From: DASXVX01 sp036504075
GTDB taxonomy: Bacteria; Bacillota; Sulfobacillia; Symbiobacteriales; Symbiobacteriaceae
DNA: 64,000 nucleotides
NCBI GenBank assembly: GCA_036504075.1
Contig: DASXVX010000041.1
Span: 31,770-95,769 of the forward strand
Reading direction: 5' to 3'
Both the position numbers and the translations under genes were made by a program. Below, piece by piece: positions 43,762 to 53,455 of this stretch. The notes below the pieces were generated by a model. The model worked only from the letters and a program-made list of their open reading frames with translations. It was not told where the DNA came from and did no database searches. Position 1 is the first letter of the stretch. Each line of letters begins with the position of its first letter.

Positions 43762-46230
43762 TTGCGTAAGCGGCTCGGAATCTTGCTTTCGCTTCTCACA
43801 TTGGCCGTCAGTCTCGTCGCCATTCCGCCACACCAGCAAGCTTTCGCGGCAGCCTGCACCGTAACGAGCACAACGGACGGGCGTCCCTACATAGCTCCCA
43901 CCGCCAGCGGCGTCGGCAGCGGCAAGAAGCTCGGCTTCGACAACACCCACGGCGAGACCGCGGGCGGCGCGGACTGGGTCATCGACGGCGGCTATAAGGA
44001 CATGGCCTGCGCCCTGGCCGGCCAGGGCTACGCCGTGGAAGAGATCCGGGCGTATCCCCTCGGCACTGCCATTTTGAACCAGTACGATGCCGTGGTGATT
44101 CCGGAGCCCAATATTCCCTTCACCACCGCCGAAGAGGCGGCGCTGGTCAGCTTTGTCGGCGCAGGTCACGGCCTGCTGATGGTCGGCGATCACTACCAGG
44201 CCGACCGCAACTACAATACCTGGGACGCGACTGAGGTGTTTAGCGGCTGGCGGCGTGGTCACTACCAAGTGGCCTTTTCCAGCCCCTACTACTGGTATAA
44301 TGGCACGGCGACCTCGTCTTCCTACGCCTTCAACAACGAGGACGACTGGATGGCCACCAACTTCGGCATGCGTTTCCACTTCAACGCCATGGATATGGCC
44401 ACCGGCGTCACGGGCTTCACCGCGGGCAATCCGGCGGACCCCGATGATCCCGGCGTGCTGGCGGCCGACCAGACGTTCAATATCACCAGCGGCGTGACCA
44501 GTGTCGCCACGCATGCCGGCGCTACCCTGGCGATCGTGGATGCTACCAAGGCGATGGGTATTATCTTCCCGAACAAGGGGTCCATTGTGAAGTGGTCCAG
44601 CGCTCAGGCCACCGACCCCATTGCAATCTACACCGATAGCGTGGGCACGCCGGCCTGCGGCAGCGCCACCAACGGCGGCCGGTGTGAAGGTCCCTACGTG
44701 GCCATTGCTAAGCCCAGCGCCGGCAAGGTCGCGGCCGTTGGTGACAGTTCCGCCTTTGACACCGCCGTCCCCAAGTACAAGCGTGAAGACAACGGCGCCA
44801 CCAAGACGACCTACAACGGTTGGGGCGAAGTAAACAATTCTGCGCTGGGCATCAACCTGGTTAACTGGCTGGCCACCTCCGATCCGACGGTGGGCATTCC
44901 CGCTGCCCAGCAGCAGCAGGTCTCGCCTGAACCCTACGACGTCTTTACCATCAGCGAGCCGCTTGTGGAACCCTGGAGTGCCGGGCCCGCCGGCTATCAC
45001 TGGTACGATGCCCGCACCTTCAGCGCCGGCTCCTACAACAATACGACTCTGTACGGCATTCCCGACACCACGGCCCCGACGGTAAGCATCACCGCTCCGG
45101 CGGGCGGCGCCACGGTAAGCGGGACCACCACCGTGTCTGCTTCGGCCTCCGACGATGTCGGTGTGACCAAGGTGGAGTTCTACCTGGACAGTGTGCTGCA
45201 ATCCACCGTCACGGTCAGTCCCTACAACTGGTCCTGGAACACCGCAACCGCCGCTAACGGCAGTCACAGCTTGATTGCCAAAGCCTACGATGCGGCTGCC
45301 AACGTCGGGACATCCACCACGGTTACGGTCACCGTCGCCAACGCCGCCGACACCACTGCCCCGACCGTGAGCATCACGGCTCCGGCGGGCGGCGCCACGG
45401 TCAGCGGCACCACCACCGTGTCTGCTTCGGCCTCCGACGATGTCGGTGTGACCAAGGTGGAGTTCTACCTGGACAGTGTGCTGCAATCCACCGTTACGGC
45501 CAGCCCCTACAACTGGTCCTGGAACACCACCACCGCCGCTAACGGCAGTCACAGCTTGATTGCCAAAGCCTACGATGCGGCCGCCAACGTGGGTACATCC
45601 ACCACGGTTACGGTCACCGTCTCCAATACCGGCACCAGCACCGCCAGCGAGACCTTTACCGGCACCCTGAGTTCTTCTCCGACCACCAAGGACTTCTGGA
45701 TTGATGTCACTGCAACCGGCACGATCAGCCTGAACTTGAGCTGGTCGGGCACCGCCGGCTTGAATCTCTATCTGTACAACCCGAGCGGAACCCAAGTGGC
45801 CAACGCACAGGGCAAGCCCAGCCCGGTGACGCTCTCTTACAACGCCACCACCACAGGGCGCTACAAGATCCATGTCACCCGCTCCAGCGGTACCGCCGAC
45901 TTCACCCTGACGGAGTCGCATCCGATCAATCCGAACGTGACTTCGGCATACAACCAGAGCGGCAGCCTCTCCGCCGGCGGCAATCAGACCTATACGCTGA
46001 CGGCGGGCGGCACGGGCACGATTGACCTGTCGGTCTCCTTCCCGACGGGTTCCGACTTTGATCTCTACCTGATCAACTCCGCAGGCTCCACGGTGGCATC
46101 CACCACCTCCCGTACACTCAATCCGGAGTCCATCTCTTACCAGGTGAGCGGTGCGGGCACCTACACGGTGAAGGTGCAGTCGTACTCGGGCAGCGGCGCC
46201 TACACGCTGAGCGGCTACTATCCGAAGTAG
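43762..46230 (+). CDS. Large exported protein with Ig-like and PPC-like domains
   Basis: An 822-residue protein starting at TTG (43762) after GGGAGGAATCGAA. Signal peptide about 1-30 (LLSLLTLAVSLVAIPP). Residues about 40-390 look like a glutamine-amidotransferase-like / DUF4350-type fold: LGFDNTHGETAGGADWVIDG, YDAVVIPEPNIPFTTAEEAA, LVSFVGAGHGLLMVGDHY. Two nearly identical bacterial Ig-like repeats follow (PTVSITAPAGGATVSGTTTV twice, DNA repeats at about 45067-45350 and 45352-45635). The last 190 residues form two PPC-like beta domains (FDLYLINSAGSTV). PPC modules link it to the RHS protein. Catalytic role not established. Confidence 0.8.
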   Translation: MRKRLGILLSLLTLAVSLVAIPPHQQAFAAACTVTSTTDGRPYIAPTASGVGSGKKLGFDNTHGETAGGADWVIDGGYKDMACALAGQGYAVEEIRAYPLGTAILNQYDAVVIPEPNIPFTTAEEAALVSFVGAGHGLLMVGDHYQADRNYNTWDATEVFSGWRRGHYQVAFSSPYYWYNGTATSSSYAFNNEDDWMATNFGMRFHFNAMDMATGVTGFTAGNPADPDDPGVLAADQTFNITSGVTSVATHAGATLAIVDATKAMGIIFPNKGSIVKWSSAQATDPIAIYTDSVGTPACGSATNGGRCEGPYVAIAKPSAGKVAAVGDSSAFDTAVPKYKREDNGATKTTYNGWGEVNNSALGINLVNWLATSDPTVGIPAAQQQQVSPEPYDVFTISEPLVEPWSAGPAGYHWYDARTFSAGSYNNTTLYGIPDTTAPTVSITAPAGGATVSGTTTVSASASDDVGVTKVEFYLDSVLQSTVTVSPYNWSWNTATAANGSHSLIAKAYDAAANVGTSTTVTVTVANAADTTAPTVSITAPAGGATVSGTTTVSASASDDVGVTKVEFYLDSVLQSTVTASPYNWSWNTTTAANGSHSLIAKAYDAAANVGTSTTVTVTVSNTGTSTASETFTGTLSSSPTTKDFWIDVTATGTISLNLSWSGTAGLNLYLYNPSGTQVANAQGKPSPVTLSYNATTTGRYKIHVTRSSGTADFTLTESHPINPNVTSAYNQSGSLSAGGNQTYTLTAGGTGTIDLSVSFPTGSDFDLYLINSAGSTVASTTSRTLNPESISYQVSGAGTYTVKVQSYSGSGAYTLSGYYPK

Positions 46231-46298
46231 CCCCGGGACCGGAACCCGGCGTGCAGGGGACTTGAACCCCCAAAAGCAAACGGAACTGCCAGGCGTAC

Positions 46299-46334
46299 AA
46301 AACGGCAAGCCCTTTCGGGCTTGCCGTTTTCGCG
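46299..46334. terminator. Bidirectional terminator (ACGGCAAGCC family)
   Basis: Stem AACGGCAAGCCC / GGGCTTGCCGTT, TTTC loop, flanked by A-rich and T-rich ends, between convergent genes. Confidence 0.85.
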
Positions 46335-46359
46335 TGGCATCGAATCCGTGTCTGCCCAC

Positions 46360-48537
46360 TCACCGCACAACCGTGCTGTACGGTCCCCCCGCCTCCGGCT
46401 CGCAGAAGTACTGCCCCGGACCCATCCAGCGGTAGCCCTCCTTGACCCAGGCCGCCATCTCCGCCTGCCCCCGCGGCCGGGTTTGCACCCGGTGCAAGAA
46501 CGCCGCCACCAGCCCGCAGGCGGCGACATGCCCCGCATAGGCGGCCTGCAAGGCCGGGACCCGCTCACCCAGGAACGCAAACCAGGCGCCCAGGTTCGCC
46601 GCCAGCGCTTCCGGCGGCAGCTTCAGCCGGGGGTACTCCAGCGGCGCCGCGGTCCACAGGAAGTTCAGGAGTGCCGCCAGCGGCGGCGTCCGGCCCGGGA
46701 CGTCCTGCTCCCCCGGGCTGTAGCGGCACCAGGCGTCCACGCTGGTCACCGCCTCGTTCAGCGCCCGCTGCCCGCCGCCCGCCTGCGCCCGAGCGCTGGT
46801 GAACCACCGCATGAGCGCCGGCCGTCCCTGCCAGTGGCGGTACGTCTCCCGGCCGAAGGTGGGTGCGAAGGCCCACCAGGACTCGGTCCCGATCATCCGG
46901 CCGGTCCGCAGGGCGTAAAGGCCCGCCTCCCCCGGCGTGGGAATCAGCCAGACCGGGTCCGGCGTCCGGCCCTCCCGGTAGCAGCCTTCGGCCAGCAGCA
47001 CGGCTACCGCCTCCGCCTCCGGCAGCGGATGCTCGCGGGTCGCCCGCAGGTAGTTGAGGAGAACGGACCGGGCCCCTTCGTCGGGCACCCCGAAGTCCGT
47101 GAAGTCCCGGTCAGCCCGGCGGCGCAGGCTTGCCGCCAGCCTCGGCCCGGCCGGGTCGACGACGGCCAGCCGCAGTTCGTCGCCCACTTCGGGGCGCAAG
47201 GCGGCCATGAGCGAATCCGGCCCCGCCGGCTGCCCGGCCGGATGCCCGTCGCTCGCCTCCAGCACCCGGCACGGCCGGTCGCCGGCTTGCACGGTGTACG
47301 GCGGGCGGTGGCCGATGGCAGCCAGGGCCCGCACCCAGTCGGCATCCGCCGCCAGATGCCCGGTCCGCCACTCGTCGAACGTGACCACGTGCCGGAACTC
47401 CGACCCGGCGAGCCAGTCGGCCCCGACGCCGACGTACCCGGCCAGCACGGTCAGTTCGTCCGGCAAATCGTCCAGCGCATCGACCAGTTCGGCGTGCGCT
47501 TCGCTGTCCGTCAGAGCGGCCGCCGTGGGGCAGCGGCGCTGCAGCGCCTCCAGGCTGAGCGGCGCCCCTTCCTGCAATACGGCCTCTGCCACTTCCGCCG
47601 CCAGGCGGGCAGACGGCACGATGAGCCTGCCCGGCAGCGCCTCCCGCCCGTAGACCGGGCCGGCCTCGCCCCGGGCAAGGCGTACCGCGGACTGCCCGAT
47701 GTTGGTCACGTAGGCGCGCAGCACGTCCTCCACCGGCCGGGGCTCCCGCTCCCAGACCGTGTAGGCGTACTCTCCCCGCCCGATCGTCCGCTCCACCCGC
47801 ATCCCGACCTGGCGCACTTCGTTTCCCAGCGGCAGCGGGCCCAGCAACCGGAGCAGCGCGTCCGGCGCCGCCGAGGCGCCCGGGCCAAAAGCGATGGCGT
47901 CGGGGTCCTCCGGGGTCGTCCAGAACCGGTCCGGGTCGATATCCGGGCCGGCCGCCGCAAATCCGGTGGCGGTCGCGGCCGCCTCGCTTTTTGCCGCCTT
48001 CCCGTGGTCGGACAGGTAAGCCTGCACGGCTGCCAGCAGTTCGGCCCGCTCCTTGCCCAGCACCGCCAGCCACAGGAACGGGTTGGCCTCCACCAGCGCT
48101 GCCCCGTGGACAGCCAGGGCCAGCATGTGTCGGCACTGCCAGGGCTCCCGGCAGTCGCACTTCAGGGGGCGGCTGCCGGTGGGCTCCGGGAAGAGCGGGA
48201 TGTTTTCCGCCGCCAGCACCGCCTCCAACTCCGGGCCGGGCGTGCCGGACAGCAAACGGGAAGCCGCCGCGGCGTCGCCGGCGATCGCCGCCACGGCCCG
48301 CCGCCACTCCCGCTCGCCCCACGGCTTCACTTTGAGCATGGCCGTGCTTCCTTGCCCATGCTGCCCGACCGGGACTTCGGCAATCACCCGGCCGCGCAGG
48401 AAGTGCATCCGGGTTTCCGACCGGGCGACGCTCTTCACTTTGGCCGGCGTGGGCGCCCAGCCCGGCTCCACGCCGAGGACGTACCGGAACATGCGCTCGG
48501 TCCACCAGTTCGGTCCCGCCTCCGGATTCCCCGCCAT
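46360..48537 (-). CDS. SWIM zinc finger protein, partner of the SNF2 helicase
   Basis: A 725-residue soluble protein with one SWIM zinc finger: C127-x-C129-x5-C135-x-H137 in LKCDCREPWQCRHMLA. The rest is helical and charged, with no other named domain. Bacterial SWIM proteins of this length are usually encoded directly after a SNF2-family ATPase, as here: the SNF2 gene ends eight bases before this ATG, and GGGAG spans the junction. The SWIM finger may bind DNA or protein and steer the ATPase. The process served (DNA repair, chromosome upkeep, defence) is not known. Confidence 0.87.
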   Translation of the reverse strand: MAGNPEAGPNWWTERMFRYVLGVEPGWAPTPAKVKSVARSETRMHFLRGRVIAEVPVGQHGQGSTAMLKVKPWGEREWRRAVAAIAGDAAAASRLLSGTPGPELEAVLAAENIPLFPEPTGSRPLKCDCREPWQCRHMLALAVHGAALVEANPFLWLAVLGKERAELLAAVQAYLSDHGKAAKSEAAATATGFAAAGPDIDPDRFWTTPEDPDAIAFGPGASAAPDALLRLLGPLPLGNEVRQVGMRVERTIGRGEYAYTVWEREPRPVEDVLRAYVTNIGQSAVRLARGEAGPVYGREALPGRLIVPSARLAAEVAEAVLQEGAPLSLEALQRRCPTAAALTDSEAHAELVDALDDLPDELTVLAGYVGVGADWLAGSEFRHVVTFDEWRTGHLAADADWVRALAAIGHRPPYTVQAGDRPCRVLEASDGHPAGQPAGPDSLMAALRPEVGDELRLAVVDPAGPRLAASLRRRADRDFTDFGVPDEGARSVLLNYLRATREHPLPEAEAVAVLLAEGCYREGRTPDPVWLIPTPGEAGLYALRTGRMIGTESWWAFAPTFGRETYRHWQGRPALMRWFTSARAQAGGGQRALNEAVTSVDAWCRYSPGEQDVPGRTPPLAALLNFLWTAAPLEYPRLKLPPEALAANLGAWFAFLGERVPALQAAYAGHVAACGLVAAFLHRVQTRPRGQAEMAAWVKEGYRWMGPGQYFCEPEAGGPYSTVVR

Positions 48538-48544
48538 GCTCCCG

Positions 48545-51508
48545 TCACTCCCTTGCCAGCGTAATCAGGCTCTGAAGGTCGGCGTTGGACAGGTTGGAGA
48601 GCCACGCTTCGCTGGTATCGACCACCTGGGCCGAAAGCTCCCGCTTGCCGGCCAGCAGCCGGTCGATGCGCTCCTCCAGGGTTCCCGCCGTCACCAGCTT
48701 ATGGACCATCACTTTCTTGGTCTGGCCGATCCGGAACGCCCGGTCGGTGGCCTGGTCCTCCACCGCCGGGTTCCACCAGCGGTCAAAGTGGAAGACGTGG
48801 TTCGCCGCGGTCAGATTCAGCCCGACGCCGCCCACTTTCAACGACAGAAGGAAGACCGGCGCCTCGCCCGCCTGAAAGCGGGTGACGAGCTGGTCCCGCT
48901 CTTTCTGCGGGGTGGAGCCGTCCATGAAGAGCACTTCGCAGCCCAGGTGCCGCTGCAGATACGGCCGCAGCCGGCCGCCGAAGGTGGCGAACTGCGTAAA
49001 GATCAGCGCCTGGTCGCCTTCGGCCAGCACCTCGGCCAGCATCTCGGTCAGGCGGTCCAGCTTGCCGCTGCGGCCGGCCAGCGGACCGCCATCGCCGGTG
49101 AGCGCCGCCGGGTGGTTGCAGACCTGCTTCAGCCGGGTGAGGCCGGACAGCACCGCGCCATGGCGCGCAATGCCCGCCGCCGACTCCGCCCGCTCCAGTG
49201 TCTCCTGCACCACCGCCTCGTACAGGGAAGCCTGCTCCAACGTCAGGTTGGTCACGACGCTATTCTCCTGCTTTTCCGGCAGGTCATCCACGATTGCGGG
49301 GTCGGTCTTCACCCGCCGCAGAATCAGCGGACCGGCGTGGCGACGGAGCCGGGCCGCCGCCTCGGCATCCCGGTACCGCTCAATGGGAATGGCGTACTGG
49401 CGCCGGAACTCCTCCGGCCCGCCCAGCAGGCCCGGGGTCAGAAACTGAAAGAGCGACCAGAGGTCCCCCAGGTGGTTCTCGACCGGGGTGCCGGTCATGG
49501 CGATCCGATACGGGGCGGGAATCCGCCGCAGCGCCTGTGTGTGCCGGGTCGCCGGGTTCTTGAGGTTCTGGGCTTCGTCGGCCACCACCCCCGCCCACTC
49601 CACCGCGGCCAGCGCTGCCTCGTCCCGCGCGCAGAGCGCATAGGTCGTAATGACGACATCGTGCGCCGGCGCCGCCGCCGCCAGTCCCTCGGCCTCCGCC
49701 CGCCCGGCGCCGTGGTGGATGAGCACTTTCAGACCGGGGGCGAATTTGGCCAGTTCCCGGCGCCAGTTGCCCACCAGGGAGACGGGGCAGACCAGCAGCG
49801 TCGGGTTCGCCGTCCACCCTTGCTCGCGCTCGTGCAGCAGCAGCGCGATGACCTGGACCGTCTTGCCCAGGCCCATGTCGTCGGCGAGGCACGCCCCCAC
49901 GCCATAGCGCCGCAGGAAAGCCAGCCAGGCAAAGCCCCGCTGCTGATACGGCCGCAGCGTGCCCGAAAAACCCGCGGGCGTTACCACCGGCTCAATGCGG
50001 GCGGGCTCCTGCAGCCGGGTCAGCAGGCCGGCCACCCAGCCTTCGGCCGTGGTCTCCTTCAGGTCCGGCGCCAGCCGAAGCGCGGTCGCCAGGTCAATCT
50101 TCTCCCGGTACCGGTCGAGATGACGCATGGCCGCCGCCAGGGACTCCGGGTCCACCTGCACCCAGTTGCCCCGGTGGAGCACCAGCGGCCGCCGCAGCCG
50201 GGCCAGCCGCTGCACCTCTTCGAGGCTCACGTCGGCATCGCCCAGGGCCAGGTCCCACTTCACGTCCACCAGCTGACTCAGGCCAAGTTGGCTGTCGGTG
50301 ACGCCGGCAGGGGGCGCCAGGTGCATCCGCGCCTGAATGGCCGCCGATCGCACCAGTCCGGCGGGCAGCTGGACCGGAAAGCCCGCCTGCTGCAACGCCG
50401 GCGCACCTTCCTGCAGCAGGGCCACCACCGCCTCCTCCCCCACGGCCACGCCGGTGGGCGCCGCCTCAACCCGCAGCGGCTCCAGCGGTGTGAACAGGCG
50501 GGCCATCACCGGCAAATCGGCCAGCAACCGCTGTTCCGCGTGGCTGTATCGGTGGTCGCCCACCCGGATGTCGCGGCCCATGGCCGCCCAGGCCGCCTCA
50601 GCCGGAATGTCCACCGGCGGGTCGTCTCCGGTCTGCAGGATTAGCTGCAGTTCCCAGTCGCCGGACTCGGTCCCCGCCGGGGGCACCAGGCGGAGGCCGG
50701 TGCGCAGGCCGGCGTGGCCCCGGACGCCGAGGCTCGACGCCGCCCACTGGTCCACCCCGGCGTACAGGTCCGCCCCGCCGGGCAGAGCGGGCGGCAGGTC
50801 GCGGCCGGAATGGCCGGCCAGGGCCGTCAGCCAGTATGCGGCGGCGGCTCGCGTCCCTTTGTCGATCAGCGGGACCGGCGCCTCGGTCAGAAACAGTCGG
50901 GCCAGCGCCTCGGCGCCCACTTCCAGGAAGCGGCGAAGCAGCGCGCCGGACGTAGGCGGGCGGTACGCCTTGTGGTCCCGGTCCGGCGGCACAATCGCCC
51001 GGCAGACCTCCGGCAGGGTCTCCTCCAGCCGGGCCAGCCGGGTGGCGTCCTCCAGGGCGGGCGCCGCCGCGGCCCAGGCCGCGGCCAGGCAGCCGGCCTC
51101 GGCCCGCAGGACGGGCACGAATCGCCCGCGGCCCAGCAATTCCAGCAAAAGCTTGGCCGCCCCGCTCCAGGCCCGCAGGCTGCGAGCCGGCGCCAGCCCG
51201 GTCCCGGCGAAGGCCGCATCCAGGTCCAGGAGCCACTGGGCGGCGGCGGTCGCGGACATAGCGATGCCCGGCACCTTGGCCGCCTTCAGCCCGGCCGGCC
51301 CCGGCAACCGGATGACGCAGGTCACGCCATGGACATACGGAATACCTTTTAGCACGGGATACAGCCGGTCGGCGGCCGCTGCCTGCGGGTGCGGTCCGCT
51401 CCCCCGCCCTTTGGCCGGGCCGGGGGCCAGCGCCGGGTCGAGGGCCCACAGGTAAAAGAAGCCGCCGGCCCCGTGGGGCACAAAACTCCCCTGCACGGAG
51501 AGCGACAT
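48545..51508 (-). CDS. SNF2-family DNA translocase/helicase
   Basis: A 987-residue protein with a C-terminal SNF2 ATPase. N-terminal half (about 1-480) is family-specific and unannotated, typical of bacterial HepA-like proteins. Motor motifs: LADDMGLGKTVQVIALLL with Walker A Lys549, ADEAQNLKNP (DEAQ in place of DEAH), MTGTPVENHLGDLWSLFQ, SLKVGGVGLNLTAANHVFH and a final TDRAFRIGQTKKVMVHKLV. The ATG at 51508 follows GCGAGGG; an upstream ATG at 51547 lacks a ribosome binding site. It forms a two-gene operon with the SWIM protein. It should remodel or translocate along duplex DNA, without strand separation. Confidence 0.92.
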   Translation of the reverse strand: MSLSVQGSFVPHGAGGFFYLWALDPALAPGPAKGRGSGPHPQAAAADRLYPVLKGIPYVHGVTCVIRLPGPAGLKAAKVPGIAMSATAAAQWLLDLDAAFAGTGLAPARSLRAWSGAAKLLLELLGRGRFVPVLRAEAGCLAAAWAAAAPALEDATRLARLEETLPEVCRAIVPPDRDHKAYRPPTSGALLRRFLEVGAEALARLFLTEAPVPLIDKGTRAAAAYWLTALAGHSGRDLPPALPGGADLYAGVDQWAASSLGVRGHAGLRTGLRLVPPAGTESGDWELQLILQTGDDPPVDIPAEAAWAAMGRDIRVGDHRYSHAEQRLLADLPVMARLFTPLEPLRVEAAPTGVAVGEEAVVALLQEGAPALQQAGFPVQLPAGLVRSAAIQARMHLAPPAGVTDSQLGLSQLVDVKWDLALGDADVSLEEVQRLARLRRPLVLHRGNWVQVDPESLAAAMRHLDRYREKIDLATALRLAPDLKETTAEGWVAGLLTRLQEPARIEPVVTPAGFSGTLRPYQQRGFAWLAFLRRYGVGACLADDMGLGKTVQVIALLLHEREQGWTANPTLLVCPVSLVGNWRRELAKFAPGLKVLIHHGAGRAEAEGLAAAAPAHDVVITTYALCARDEAALAAVEWAGVVADEAQNLKNPATRHTQALRRIPAPYRIAMTGTPVENHLGDLWSLFQFLTPGLLGGPEEFRRQYAIPIERYRDAEAAARLRRHAGPLILRRVKTDPAIVDDLPEKQENSVVTNLTLEQASLYEAVVQETLERAESAAGIARHGAVLSGLTRLKQVCNHPAALTGDGGPLAGRSGKLDRLTEMLAEVLAEGDQALIFTQFATFGGRLRPYLQRHLGCEVLFMDGSTPQKERDQLVTRFQAGEAPVFLLSLKVGGVGLNLTAANHVFHFDRWWNPAVEDQATDRAFRIGQTKKVMVHKLVTAGTLEERIDRLLAGKRELSAQVVDTSEAWLSNLSNADLQSLITLARE

Positions 51509-51627
51509 AATATCCCTCGCTTTCAGCGAGCCAGATCGCGTGGTCATGCAACTATAACTCTATCAAGAAGCACCGGTCCGGGCAACCGGTTCCGCGGGGT
51601 TCCCGAAGCCGCTGCGGGCCGTCCGAC

Positions 51628-51665
51628 GGCAAGAAAACCCGCCGGCACACCCCGGCGGGCTTTCA
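51628..51665 (-). terminator. Rho-independent terminator of the MFS gene
   Basis: On the minus strand CCCGCCGGGG-TGTG-CCGGCGGG followed by TTTTCTT. The plus-strand sequence AAGAAAACCCGCCGG also matches the hairpin part of the ~400-bp repeat, so it may be a fragment of that element. Confidence 0.75.
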
Positions 51666-51700
51666 AGGCTTCTATCGTGCGGTGCCAAACGCTGCAGTCG

Positions 51701-52989
51701 TCAGTGCTGGCCAACAGGCATGCCGCTGCCGGCATCGCCGTTGGCGCGGTCAAGACGTGTCCCGGCAGCGGACGAGCAGTCATTGATCAGCAGCGTGGCC
51801 GCCAAAATTGCACCCATTCCCAGCAACGTCGCCACCAGAAACGCATCGTGGAACGCCATCACGGCCCCTGCCCGCGTCAGTTGGTCACCAAGCTGCGCCC
51901 CCGGTACGCCAGCTGACGCGCCAGCACCGTTGCGAGCAGCGCCACGCCAAAACTCGCCGAGACCTGGCGCAGGGAGTTGAAGATCGCGCTCGCCCGGCCC
52001 ATATCTTCCGGGCGAATGGGCGCAAACGCCGTGGTCTGCAAGGAGACGAAGATGAACGCCCACGGGAACCCACGCAGCAGCATGATCAAAGCGATCCATC
52101 CGAGGCTCGTACTCGCGTCCACCCACAGGAACGCCGCCGTTGTGGCCGTAATCCCGACCATGCCCGTTACGATCATCCGGAGTGCACCAATGCGCTTATA
52201 CAGGCGGGCGGCCGGCCGCACCGTCAGAATCACGCCCACCGCCTGTGGGAATGTGGCAAGACCCGCCTGGAGGGGGGTGAACCCCATCGCGGACTGCAGC
52301 AGCAAAGGCAGCAGGTAGAGCGCGCCCACAAAGCCCGCATAGCCCAGGAACTGAAAGAGATTTGATCCGGTAAACAACTGGTGTTTGAACAGCCGCATGT
52401 TGATCATCGGCTGGTCCGTGCGCAACTCGACATGAGCCAGCAGGAGCAGCAGGGCGATGCCGACCAGCCCGAGGAGGATGACGTGCAGGTCGCCGAAGCC
52501 GCGTGAGCCGGCCTCCGCCAGTGCATAAACGACGGACGCAAGGCCCGATGCCGACAACACGAACCCGGGCAGGTCCAAACGTCCGGGGTTTGCCTGCCGC
52601 TCTTCCGGCGGAAATGCCCGGAAGAGCATGGTGGTACCCACCGGTGTCAGCATGCCGCCGCCGATCCCCTGCAGGACACGGAATGCAATCAGCGACCCGA
52701 TGTTCCAGGCAAAGCCGCCCAGTAACGAACTCGCCGCGAAAATCGCCAGCGCCAGCGTAAAGACCCGCTTGGTCCCGAAACGGTCACCCGCCCAACCGCT
52801 GACCGGAATGAAAATGGCCAGGCTGATCAAATAGCCAAGGACAACCCATTCAACGGTCGCCGTTGCCGCGAAGCTCCTTGCCAGTGTCGGCAGTGCGACA
52901 TTCATAATCGTCATATCCAGGAGGTCCATGAAGAGTCACACGACAAACAGGGCGCCCACCAAGTACTTATAGTCAATTCGCTTGATCAT
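51701..52989 (-). pseudogene. MFS drug-efflux permease (EmrB/QacA-like), broken by a stop and a frameshift
   Basis: The natural start is an ATG at 52989 after AAGGAG, reading MIKRIDYKYLVGALFVV, then an in-frame TGA at 52936-52938, then FMDLLDMTIMNVALP (the DHA2 family N-terminal motif). The body holds about 12 helices and motif A (GWAGDRFGTKRVF). Near the end the frame closes at RGRSLVTN; a shift at the C5 run at 51898-51902 restores QLGDQLTRAGAVMAFHDAFL and a normal last helix. A shorter protein could start at the internal ATG at 52929. A PadR regulator gene lies directly upstream, the usual pairing for such pumps. Sequencing error is possible. Confidence 0.8.
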
Positions 52990-53084
52990 TTCTTTCACTC
53001 CTTAGGTACCCAAAACTTGACCGCAAAAAGACAACACTGATCCAGGCCCCTCCTTTCGTGGGCGGGACCGATCGGCATGGACGC

Positions 53085-53435
53085 CTAAGACTCGCGCCCG
53101 AACATCGTCTCGTAGGTTTGGAGGAAGTAGGCCAGATTCTGCTGCCTGGCCCTAATGTCGTCCCTGAGCTCTCTCAGCCGCTGGTGGCCGGCCGCTGTGA
53201 TTCGGTACCACTTTTTCGGCGGGCCACTGGACTCGTGTTCCCAGTAGGACGCCACGGCACCTTCTTCCTCCAGGCTCTGCAGCGTCCGGTAAATGATGGC
53301 GCTGTCGGATCGGTAGGCCGGCAGTTCATTCTCCAGACGGGTAAGCAGAGTCCCGCCATATGCATCCGACTGAGCCAGGAACAGCAAGATGAACGCCGGC
53401 GTATGCCTGAATTGCTGGCCTTTGTGCGGTCCCAT
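53085..53435 (-). CDS. PadR-family transcription regulator
   Basis: A 116-residue winged-helix regulator. PadR features are AFILLFLAQSDAYGGTLLTR near the N-terminus, SAIIYRTLQSLEEEGAVAS (recognition region), then GPPKKWYRITAAGHQRLREL and a short C-terminal dimerisation helix. GGAGG lies 8 bases before the ATG. PadR proteins repress efflux or detoxification genes and are released by a ligand; here the MFS pump lies 95 bases downstream on the same strand, so it is the presumed target. The pump itself is broken. Confidence 0.9.
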   Translation of the reverse strand: MGPHKGQQFRHTPAFILLFLAQSDAYGGTLLTRLENELPAYRSDSAIIYRTLQSLEEEGAVASYWEHESSGPPKKWYRITAAGHQRLRELRDDIRARQQNLAYFLQTYETMFGRES

Positions 53436-53455
53436 AAGCCTGACCTCCGTGCCGG

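Noticed and set aside
43735..46359. An 874-codon minus-strand open frame
   Set aside because: Antisense to the exported Ig/PPC protein whose signal peptide and domains are clear.
46321..50644. Long plus-strand frames (747 and 863 codons) opposite the SWIM and SNF2 genes
   Set aside because: Shadow frames; the minus-strand proteins have intact family motifs throughout.
52936..52938. UGA read as tryptophan or selenocysteine in the MFS gene
   Set aside because: A single UGA with other damage in the same gene; no recoding signal seen; all other genes use UGA as a normal stop.
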